Below are positions 52,126 to 58,802 of a DNA stretch of 64,000 nucleotides, in pieces. The number at the start of each line of letters is the position of its first letter. Within the stretch, counting starts at the first letter, position 1. The DNA comes from BOKV01 sp049289295 (GTDB lineage: Bacteria > Pseudomonadota > Alphaproteobacteria > Rhizobiales > Rhizobiaceae). The notes beneath the pieces were generated by a model. That model searched no databases and was not told where the DNA came from. It saw nothing but the letters and a program-made list of their open reading frames with translations. The stretch lies in NCBI GenBank assembly GCA_049289295.1, contig JBATLL010000062.1, positions 186,001 to 250,000 of the forward strand, given 5' to 3'. The position numbers and the translations under genes were made by a program.

Positions 52126-52701
52126 TCAGCGCTCGATCGTTCCGGTACGCCGGATCTTCTTCTGCAGCAGCATCACCCCATAAAGCAGCGCCTCTGCCGT
52201 GGGAGGACAGCCCGGCACATAGATGTCCACCGGCACGATCCGGTCGCAGCCGCGCACAACGGAATAGGAATAATGATAATAGCCGCCGCCATTGGCGCAT
52301 GATCCCATCGAGATCACGTAACGCGGTTCAGGCATCTGGTCATAGACCTTGCGCAGTGCCGGCGCCATCTTGTTGGTCAGCGTTCCCGCCACGATCATCA
52401 CGTCCGACTGGCGTGGTGAGGCGCGCGGCGCGAAGCCGAAGCGTTCCGCATCGTAGCGCGGCATCGACATCTGCATCATCTCGACCGCGCAGCAGGCGAG
52501 CCCGAATGTCATCCACATCAGCGAACCGGTGCGCGCCCAGTTGATGAGTTCATCCGTTGAGGTGACCAGGAAACCCTTGTCGGCCAGTTCATTGTTGATC
52601 TCGCCATAGAATGCATCGTCCGCGCCAATCGGCTTGCCGGTGGCAGGATCAATGATTCCCCTGGCAGCCGGTGCTATCAGCGTTGCAGAACCTTCACTCA
52701 T
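52126..52701 (-). CDS. nuoB: NADH-quinone oxidoreductase subunit B
   Basis: 191 aa, carries the last cluster N2. Tandem cysteines in GLACCAVEMMQ, with the other ligands in GSCANGGGYYHYSYS and VPGCPPTAEALLYG. The N-terminal extension of about 45 residues (Pro/Ala-rich) is typical of alphaproteobacteria. It forms the quinone site with NuoD and NuoH. Confidence 0.97.
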   Translation of the reverse strand: MSEGSATLIAPAARGIIDPATGKPIGADDAFYGEINNELADKGFLVTSTDELINWARTGSLMWMTFGLACCAVEMMQMSMPRYDAERFGFAPRASPRQSDVMIVAGTLTNKMAPALRKVYDQMPEPRYVISMGSCANGGGYYHYSYSVVRGCDRIVPVDIYVPGCPPTAEALLYGVMLLQKKIRRTGTIER

Positions 52702-52745
52702 GTCTTTCGCCTTCTGGCCGGATCAGGGGAAAAGCGCACCAGCGC

Positions 52746-53111
52746 CTAGTCCCACTCCAGCGCGCCCTTCTTCCATTCGTATATGAAACCGATTGTCAGC
52801 ACGCCCAGGAACACCATCATGGAGACATAGCCGAACAGTCCGAGGCTGCCGAAACTGACAGCCCAGGGAAACAGGAAGGCCACTTCGAGATCGAAGATGA
52901 TGAACAGGATAGCGACGAGATAGAAGCGCACGTCGAACTTCATGCGCGCATCGTCGAATGCATTGAAACCGCATTCATAGGCGGAGAGCTTTTCCGCGTC
53001 CGGCGCCTTGAAGGCCAGCAGGAACGGGGCAACCATCAATGCAAGGCCAATCACGACGCAGATGGCGATGAAGATGATGACCGGCAGATAAGAACCAAGA
53101 AGCGTGTCCAT
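52746..53111 (-). CDS. nuoA: NADH-quinone oxidoreductase subunit A
   Basis: 121 aa, three membrane helices. The loop SAYECGFNAFDDARMKFDVRFYLVAILFIIFDLEVAFLFPW carries the conserved acidic residues near the quinone channel and the Cys of the switch loop. It is the first gene of the operon that continues to DUF1467 at 34389, about 18.7 kb on one strand. Confidence 0.97.
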   Translation of the reverse strand: MDTLLGSYLPVIIFIAICVVIGLALMVAPFLLAFKAPDAEKLSAYECGFNAFDDARMKFDVRFYLVAILFIIFDLEVAFLFPWAVSFGSLGLFGYVSMMVFLGVLTIGFIYEWKKGALEWD

Positions 53112-53197
53112 GACCTAGTATCCGTTTAGCCTGTCTGGCCTTGTTCCGCCGCATCGCGCCACAGGGGTTGTGCGCCGCACAGGCCAGGTTGCCTCAT

Positions 53198-53227
53198 CGT
53201 ATACGCCCGGACGTCATCCTATTGCAA
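53198..53227 (-). promoter_or_regulatory. Candidate nuo operon promoter
   Basis: On the minus strand TTGCAA (53227-53222), an 18-nt spacer and TATACG (53203-53198) lie about 90 bases before the nuoA ATG. It is a moderate sigma70 match. The rest of 53112-53453 shows no gene; the short frames there have no plausible start signals. Confidence 0.45.
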
Positions 53228-53453
53228 TGCAGCAAAAGGAAATACGCCGCAGGTGCAAGGGCCAACGCCCCGATTTTCCACAGCACGGGTTAGCCCACCG
53301 CGTGCGGCATGGCAAGTGGAGCCGCCGCACAAAATGGCACGAATGCGGCAGGCTGCCCCCTCGCCCGCACCACGTACCTCGCTGCTTCTCGCGCGCCACC
53401 GGCAAAGCCTTTGACAAAGGTCGCAATTTTTCCCGAACGGCGGCGCAAGTTGC

Positions 53454-53482
53454 TTGACTTCGAAATTCGAAGCACGTAATTC
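53454..53482 (+). promoter_or_regulatory. tRNA-Asp/tRNA-Val promoter with embedded dyad
   Basis: TTGACT (53454-53459), a 17-nt spacer and TAATTC (53477-53482) stand about 40 bases before the tRNA-Asp. A perfect 15-bp dyad CTTCGAA-A-TTCGAAG (53458-53472) fills the start of the spacer, where a bound regulator would block polymerase. Confidence 0.65.
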
Positions 53483-53522
53483 AACGCCACCTCGCCGCTG
53501 CCCCTGGGCACGCGGTGAAGAC

Positions 53523-53599
53523 GCGGGTGTAGCTCAGTTGGTTAGAGTGCCGGCCTGTCACGCCGGAGGTCGCGGGTTCGAGCCCCGTCACTCGCGCCA
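53523..53599 (+). tRNA. tRNA-Asp (GTC)
   Basis: 77 nt with encoded CCA. The acceptor stem GCGGGTG pairs with CACTCGC (one G-U), the D arm is AGCTCAGTTGGTTAGAGT, the anticodon arm CCGGC-CTGTCAC-GCCGG gives anticodon GTC, and the T arm contains GGTTCGAGC. It is the first of two tRNAs transcribed away from nuoA. Confidence 0.97.
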
Positions 53600-53670
53600 G
53601 TTTCCATCTTCAGCAGGGAACTGGCGCTTCGGGGCAGGATGCCCTGCATGGCTTTACGCCTGTCTGCGTT

Positions 53671-53746
53671 GGGTGCTTAGCTCAGCTGGGAGAGCAACTC
53701 GTTTACACCGAGTAGGTCGGCGGTTCGATCCCGTCAGCACCCACCA
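53671..53746 (+). tRNA. tRNA-Val (TAC)
   Basis: 76 nt with encoded CCA. The acceptor GGGTGCT pairs with AGCACCC; the anticodon arm ACTCG-TTTACAC-CGAGT gives TAC; the T arm contains GGTTCGATC. It lies 71 nt after tRNA-Asp, probably in the same precursor; a GCAGG-ATGC-CCTGC hairpin lies in the spacer. T-rich sequence follows the CCA. Confidence 0.97.
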
Positions 53747-54005
53747 ACTTTTCCTTGAAATTCCTGATATCTTGAAAAAATCTGTGAACTGTTCTGCCTG
53801 ATCTGGCTGAAGCCTTGCCGTTTCGCCTCGCCGTTCACCCATTCCGCAGTTTCAAATCGCCCACTCCAGGGCCCGGCACCCGCTCTGCCGATGCTGCAAG
53901 TGGCCTCGGGAGAGCCATTCTCGCTGGCTGGTGACAAGTCCGGCGGCGCCCAAGGGTCGCGCATTGTGTCTTCCCACGCCATCAGCCTTCTGATAGGCGC
54001 AGAAG

Positions 54006-54998
54006 ATGAACAGTGTGACCACCACCATCCGGCACAACAGCCCTGTCGTCGGCATAGCCTTCATTCTGGCAGGTGTGGCGGCGATTTCCGTCAACGACGT
54101 GCTGATCAAGGCCCTGTCCGGCAATTACCCCCTGCATGAGCTGGTTTTCACCCGTTCGGCAATTGGCCTCCTCGTCTCGCTGGTGATTGTCCAGTTCGAA
54201 GGTGGCTTCAGGATATTGAAGGATGGCTGGTCCAGCCTGCATGTCGTGCGCGGCCTGATCATCGTGATTTCCAACATGGCCTTCTTCGCCGCGCTGGCTT
54301 CGCTGGAACTGGCCGAAACAACGGCGATCTTCTTTGTTGCCCCGCTGCTGATCACGCTGCTTTCGATTCCCATGCTCGGCGAACGCGTTGGCGTGGCGCG
54401 CATGTCCGCCGTTGCCGTTGGTTTTGTCGGGGTGCTGGTCATGTTGCGACCCTGGCCAGGCGGCGTTTCGGGTCCGGGCCTGTTCATCCTGTCGCTGCCG
54501 CTGGTCGCAGCCGCTCTTTACGCCCTCAACCAGGTCATGACGCGCATGCTGGGTACACGGACCAAGGCCTCGGCCATGTCGGCCTATGTGCAGGTGATTT
54601 TCATCTTCGTTTCGCTCGGCTTCTATGTGATCGCCGGCGACGGGCGGTTTGCCGAAGGATCGACCAGCCCGAGCATCATCTTCCTGTTGCGCGCCTGGAT
54701 CATGCCCGAGGGCACCGATGTCTGGCTGTTCATCCTGCTTGGGATCAATTCGGCCGTGGTCGGCTACTGCCTCGCCCAGGCCTATCGCATGGCGGATGCC
54801 GCAACGGTCGCCCCGTTCGAATATGTCGGCCTGCCGCTTGCCGTTCTCTGGGGCTGGTTCCTGTGGAGCGAATGGCCGGACCTGCCAAGCTGGATCGGCA
54901 TGACACTCATAGCGGGCAGCGGCCTGTTCATCTTCCTGCGTGAAAAGCAGCTGCGAAAGCGCCTCGCCTCGGCTCAGCCGTCGCGGCCCCGGTTCTAG
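54006..54998 (+). CDS. EamA/DMT-family membrane transporter
   Basis: 330 aa, ten membrane helices in two EamA repeats (about 15-150 and 160-310). The first repeat has ISVNDVLIKALSGNYPLHELVFTRS and the second ends AATVAPFEYVGLPLAVLWGWFLW with the typical Pro-Phe-Glu-Tyr turn. The family exports amino acids, nucleosides and other metabolites; the substrate cannot be told. A lone plus-strand gene between tRNA-Val and the convergent pgm. The 259 nt before it (53747-54005) show no other gene. Confidence 0.92.
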   Translation: MNSVTTTIRHNSPVVGIAFILAGVAAISVNDVLIKALSGNYPLHELVFTRSAIGLLVSLVIVQFEGGFRILKDGWSSLHVVRGLIIVISNMAFFAALASLELAETTAIFFVAPLLITLLSIPMLGERVGVARMSAVAVGFVGVLVMLRPWPGGVSGPGLFILSLPLVAAALYALNQVMTRMLGTRTKASAMSAYVQVIFIFVSLGFYVIAGDGRFAEGSTSPSIIFLLRAWIMPEGTDVWLFILLGINSAVVGYCLAQAYRMADAATVAPFEYVGLPLAVLWGWFLWSEWPDLPSWIGMTLIAGSGLFIFLREKQLRKRLASAQPSRPRF

Positions 54999-55013
54999 GA
55001 CAGCCGACAGCAT

Positions 55014-56654
55014 TCAACTGATGACGCTGGGCGTATCCATGCCGGTATGGTCGCGAATGGCGGCAATCGTCTCGCCTGCCGCAATCAACCCGGCCAGCGC
55101 TTCCTGCGTGTCGAGCGCCAGCAGGTGCGGCTCGGTGCAACAGCGCTCCAGATAGACGCGCAGCGTCGCTCCCGATGTTCCCGTGCCCGACAGGCGGAAC
55201 ACGACGCGCGAACCATCCGTGAAGAAGACCCGCAGCCCCTGCTTCTCGCTGAGCGAACCATCGACCGGATCGACATAGGAGAACTCGTCTGCCGCACTCA
55301 CGGTAAATTCGCCGTATGTCTTGCCGGGCAGATCCTGCAGCCGGTTGCGCAGGCGTTCGATCAGCCGGTTGGCACCCTGTGCACTGACTTCCTCATAATC
55401 GTGGCGCGAATAATAATTGCGCCCGAACCTCTCCCAATGCTCCGTCACGATCTGCGCAACGGACTGGCGACGCACAGCAAGGATGTTCAGCCAGGCGAGC
55501 ACCGCCCACAATCCATCCTTTTCGCGGACATGATCAGAGCCCGTCCCTGCACTTTCCTCACCGCAAAATGTCGCAAGGCCCGCATCCAGCAGATTGCCAA
55601 AGAACTTCCAGCCCGTCGGCGTTTCGAACACGGCTATGCCGAGCTGTTGTGCAACCCGGTCCACCGCCGCACTTGTCGGCATCGAACGCGCCACGCCGCG
55701 CAAGCCCTGCGCATAGCCGGGTATCAGTGTCGCGTTCGCCGCCAGCACCGCGAGCGAATCGGAGGGTGCCACAGGCATTTTGCGTCCCAGCACAAGGTTG
55801 CGGTCACCATCACCATCGGAGGCGGCACCGAAATCAGGCCCATTGTCGCCCATCATCTGCGCCACCAGTTCATGCGCATGGACGGGATTTGGATCGGGAT
55901 GCAGCCCGCCGAAATCGGGTAGCGGGATGGCATTGACCACCGTGCCTGCGCGCACGCCCAGCCTGCCCTCAAGGATATGGCGCGCATAAGGTCCCGTAAT
56001 CGCATTCATCGCATCGAACCGCATGGTGAAACCGCTTTCGAAAAGCGCGCCGATCGCCTCGAAGTCGAACAGCCGTTCCATCAGTTCACAATAGTCCGCA
56101 ACCGGATCAATGATGGCCAGTTCCATCTCGCCGACCCGGTGGACGCCGAGCCGCGAAAGGTCAGGACATGCCTCAGGGATGATCCTGTAGCCTTCAATTG
56201 CCATGGTGCGTTCGTGGATAGCGTCCGTTACCTTTTCAGGCGCAGGCCCGCCATTCGCCACATTGTACTTGATCCCGAAATCACCATCCGGCCCGCCGGG
56301 ATTGTGGCTTGCCGAAAGGATGATGCCGCCAACAGCCTTGTACTTGCGGATCAGGTTGGAAGCCGCAGGCGTCGACAGCAGGCCTCCCTCGCCCACCAGC
56401 ACCCTGCCAAATCCGTTTGCCGCCGCCATGCGGATTGCTGTCGAAATGACAACGTCATTGTGAAAGCGTCCATCCCCGCCGATTACCAGCGTGGCCCCCT
56501 GACGCTTTTCGATACAGTCGAAAATGGATTGCAGGAAATTCTCGCTGTAATGGAGTTGCTGGAAAACGCGCACCTTCTTGCGCAGGCCCGAAGTGCCCGG
56601 TTTCTGACCCTCGAAGGGACTGGTCGTGATCCAGTTTTCCATTGTCTGTGCCAT
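55014..56654 (-). CDS. pgm: Phosphoglucomutase (alpha-D-glucose phosphate-specific)
   Basis: 546 aa from the ATG at 56654, equal to E. coli Pgm; the frame is open to 56756, but the extra 34 residues are not expected. It interconverts glucose-1- and glucose-6-phosphate for glycogen, UDP-glucose and polysaccharide synthesis. The phosphoserine is Ser116 in LSASHNPGG, the Mg site is SDGDGDRN, and GEESAGTGSDHVREKDG binds sugar. Divergent from the reductive-dehalogenase-like gene with a 174-nt shared upstream region. Rhizobiales often place pgm with glg genes; none are here. Confidence 0.94.
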   Translation of the reverse strand: MAQTMENWITTSPFEGQKPGTSGLRKKVRVFQQLHYSENFLQSIFDCIEKRQGATLVIGGDGRFHNDVVISTAIRMAAANGFGRVLVGEGGLLSTPAASNLIRKYKAVGGIILSASHNPGGPDGDFGIKYNVANGGPAPEKVTDAIHERTMAIEGYRIIPEACPDLSRLGVHRVGEMELAIIDPVADYCELMERLFDFEAIGALFESGFTMRFDAMNAITGPYARHILEGRLGVRAGTVVNAIPLPDFGGLHPDPNPVHAHELVAQMMGDNGPDFGAASDGDGDRNLVLGRKMPVAPSDSLAVLAANATLIPGYAQGLRGVARSMPTSAAVDRVAQQLGIAVFETPTGWKFFGNLLDAGLATFCGEESAGTGSDHVREKDGLWAVLAWLNILAVRRQSVAQIVTEHWERFGRNYYSRHDYEEVSAQGANRLIERLRNRLQDLPGKTYGEFTVSAADEFSYVDPVDGSLSEKQGLRVFFTDGSRVVFRLSGTGTSGATLRVYLERCCTEPHLLALDTQEALAGLIAAGETIAAIRDHTGMDTPSVIS

Positions 56655-56828
56655 CCTTCGACTGCCATGCCTTGCCGGCTCGAACGCTTCGGCGATGATA
56701 ACCTGGCTGTTGACTTGATCCAATTCCATGCCACGCTGAACTGGCGCAGTCGCCATGCGTCACTCCAGGGCGGGTCGCATGCTGCGTTTACATGCCAGCA
56801 GACCGTTATCCAAGGGGAAAGCAAGCCG

Positions 56829-57815
56829 ATGGCCACAGACAGTCCATATCGCCCGTTCACGCCACGTGCCGAACAGATGGCCCTCAAGCCGGAAATCTCC
56901 GGCAACGCGATCAACGGCCTTGGCGAAACGCAGGCCCGACCAGCCCGCATGGTCTACTGGGCGCCTGATCCCGACACCATCCCCCATGGCAGGATGCAGC
57001 GCTGGTTCTACCAGGCCGATCCGGACAATGAACATGTCAACGCTGCCCGCGCCTGGCGCGCAAAATTGCTGGAAGGCGATGTCCCGCAAAAACAGGGCGA
57101 TCCGCTCGAGCGCACGCCCGGTGAATGGTTCGATGCACTCGACGCCTTCTGCCAGACATTACCTTGCGAAAAGTGCGGCGTAGCCCAGATGAACCCTGAC
57201 TGGTGCTACGAAGATGCCACCACGCAGCGCAAGCGCATCATCGTGCTTGGTTTCCATCACGACTATGAGGAAATCCGCCATGCACCCGAAGGGCGCGCCG
57301 GCGCGGAAGTCATTCGCCAGTATGGCCGCGCTGCCTATAGCGCGAAACAGGTAGCAGGCTGGCTACGGCTGCAGGGCTGGGATGCCGAACCGCTGACGGG
57401 GCCCATGACCGGCCCGGTCCTGATGATACCGGCAGCAATTGCCGCCGGGTTTGGCGAACTTGGCAAGCACGGCTCGCTCATCAATCCGCAATTCGGCTCA
57501 TCCTTCCGCCTCTCCGCCGTGCTGACAGACGCTCCCATCGAGACGACTCCGCAGCAGGATCATGGCATTGATGATTTCTGCAGCCATTGCAGGGTCTGCG
57601 AAAATGCCTGCCCTCCACATGCCATCTCACATGAAAAGCAGATGGTGCGCGGCGTCGAGCGCTGGTACGTCGATTTCGACAAGTGCCTGCCATTCTTCAA
57701 CCAGACGAACGGCTGCGCGATATGCATTGCCATCTGCCCCTGGTCGCGCCCTGGCACCGGGCTGAACCTCGCGGAAAAACTCGAACGAAGACGCAACCGT
57801 CTCAACGACAGCTGA
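56829..57815 (+). CDS. Reductive dehalogenase/QueG-like iron-sulfur protein
   Basis: 328 aa from the ATG at 56829, preceded by AAGGGGAAAG; the open frame reaching back to 55977 is antisense to pgm. C-terminal double 4Fe-4S module: Cys251, 254, 257, 261 (CSHCRVCENACP) and Cys286, 296, 299, 303 (CAICIAICPW). Before it stands the cobalamin-type core block PAAIAAGFGELGKHGSLINP with FGSSFRLSAVLTDAP, shared by RdhA and epoxyqueuosine reductase. Four further cysteines, 108, 113, 116 and 126, form an extra N-terminal cluster. No Tat signal and no RdhB anchor nearby, so cytoplasmic and non-respiratory. The reaction is unknown. Confidence 0.85.
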   Translation: MATDSPYRPFTPRAEQMALKPEISGNAINGLGETQARPARMVYWAPDPDTIPHGRMQRWFYQADPDNEHVNAARAWRAKLLEGDVPQKQGDPLERTPGEWFDALDAFCQTLPCEKCGVAQMNPDWCYEDATTQRKRIIVLGFHHDYEEIRHAPEGRAGAEVIRQYGRAAYSAKQVAGWLRLQGWDAEPLTGPMTGPVLMIPAAIAAGFGELGKHGSLINPQFGSSFRLSAVLTDAPIETTPQQDHGIDDFCSHCRVCENACPPHAISHEKQMVRGVERWYVDFDKCLPFFNQTNGCAICIAICPWSRPGTGLNLAEKLERRRNRLNDS

Positions 57816-57836
57816 CGCATCAGGTCAATCGCTGGT

Positions 57837-58106
57837 TCAGATCGCGCCTGGCTTTGGCCTTGGATAGACCGGCATAGCGCAGCTGTCGCGAGACGCGCAC
57901 CGTGTGCAACTGAAAGCACCATCAAGCGAGGGAATGGTACGCTCATCGGGCAAGGTCAGTATCGCCGGATCGGTGAACGCCCAGTGGCCGCACTTGCGGC
58001 AATGCACGCTCATCTTGAGCCGTTTTGATTTCAGTTCACCCAATGTGACCGGTTCGGGCCGGTACGCATCGTCATTCTTGCCCTTCGGATCAGGTTCTTT
58101 GCGCAT
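57837..58106 (-). CDS. Small zinc-ribbon protein of unknown function
   Basis: 89 aa, ATG at 58106 with AGGGG upstream. Two Cys pairs, Cys36-x2-Cys39 (HCRKCGHWA) and Cys67-x2-Cys70 (SCTRCASRD), spaced about 27 residues apart, make a zinc ribbon; a fifth Cys is at 76. The N-terminus is rich in Lys/Asp/Pro. Such proteins usually bind nucleic acid or protein partners, but nothing shows which. Convergent with the reductive-dehalogenase-like gene, 21 bases apart. Confidence 0.7.
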   Translation of the reverse strand: MRKEPDPKGKNDDAYRPEPVTLGELKSKRLKMSVHCRKCGHWAFTDPAILTLPDERTIPSLDGAFSCTRCASRDSCAMPVYPRPKPGAI

Positions 58107-58171
58107 TCATGGCCCCTGCAAGGTGGCCGCATGTCCGCGCAAGGAATATTTTCCTTTTCCGGGAAAATCAA

Positions 58172-58203
58172 TAAAAAACCTGCCACCCGTTCAGGATGGC
58201 AGG
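58172..58203 (-). terminator. Intrinsic terminator of hupB
   Basis: On the minus strand a perfect eight-pair stem ACCTGCCA/TGGCAGGT is followed by a run of T (58172-58177). It lies about 26 bases beyond the hupB stop. Next to it (58147-58168) is an ATTTTCC/GGAAAAT inverted repeat. Confidence 0.88.
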
Positions 58204-58228
58204 TCATTGGTCAGCAAGGTGCGCCCTG

Positions 58229-58501
58229 TCAGTTGACGGCGTCCTTGAGGGCCTTGCCCGGCTTGAACTTCGGAGCCTTGGAGGCTGGAACGTTCACGGT
58301 TGCGCCGGTTTGTGGGTTTCTTGCCGTGGTGGCCTTGCGTTGCGCTACAACGAAATTGCCAAAGCCCAGCAGCCGCACTTCATCGCCCGATTTGAGAGCG
58401 GAAGTGATGGCATCGAGCGCCGCGTCAACTGCGTCACCCGCCTGCGCTTTGGTAAGCCCAGCCTTGTCTGCGACCGCCGCAATAAGCTCGTTTTTATTCA
58501 T
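58229..58501 (-). CDS. hupB: DNA-binding protein HU
   Basis: 90 aa, the exact HU length. MNKNELIAAVADKAGLTKAQ, the dimer core LKSGDEVRLLGFGNFVV, and the DNA-binding arm ARNPQTGATVNVPASKAPKFKPGK with the intercalating Pro in RNPQTG. An abundant nucleoid protein. GGAAGGAAACC precedes the ATG. The 301 nt before it (58502-58802) hold the lon terminator and presumably the hupB promoter, which I cannot place. Confidence 0.97.
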   Translation of the reverse strand: MNKNELIAAVADKAGLTKAQAGDAVDAALDAITSALKSGDEVRLLGFGNFVVAQRKATTARNPQTGATVNVPASKAPKFKPGKALKDAVN

Positions 58502-58752
58502 CTTGGTTTCCTTCCATGATCAAGATTCGCGAATCCCGAACCTTGGGCCGCAATGGTCGGTGCAAGAACGCCTATTTTCAACCGAAATTCGCGCCTGCGC
58601 CGCCTTCAAAGCCATTTAGGCGCGATTTTTACATGGGCGGAGCAACCGATTGTGTCCAAACCGTTGAAAATCAGACGTTCCAGCCCATTCGCTAGCGCAT
58701 TTTCGCCGTTCCGCGAATCACAAGCGTATTCTTGAAACCGTGCGCTCCAGAT

Positions 58753-58783
58753 AAAAAAATCCCCGGCTTCAGGCCGGGGATTT
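58753..58783 (-). terminator. Intrinsic terminator of lon
   Basis: A perfect eleven-pair stem AAATCCCCGGC/GCCGGGGATTT has a five-base loop and a T run (58753-58759) on the minus strand, 20 bases after the lon stop. The strongest terminator of the window by stem length. Confidence 0.93.
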
Positions 58784-58802
58784 CAGCAGTTCACGCGTCA
58801 GA

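Noticed and set aside
53290..53511. 73-aa minus-strand frame upstream of nuoA
   Set aside because: Covers the tRNA-Asp promoter, has no start signals, and its translation resembles no protein.
55977..56828. 284-codon upstream extension of the reductive-dehalogenase-like gene
   Set aside because: Lies opposite pgm, has no family similarity, and a ribosome binding site exists at the internal ATG 56829.
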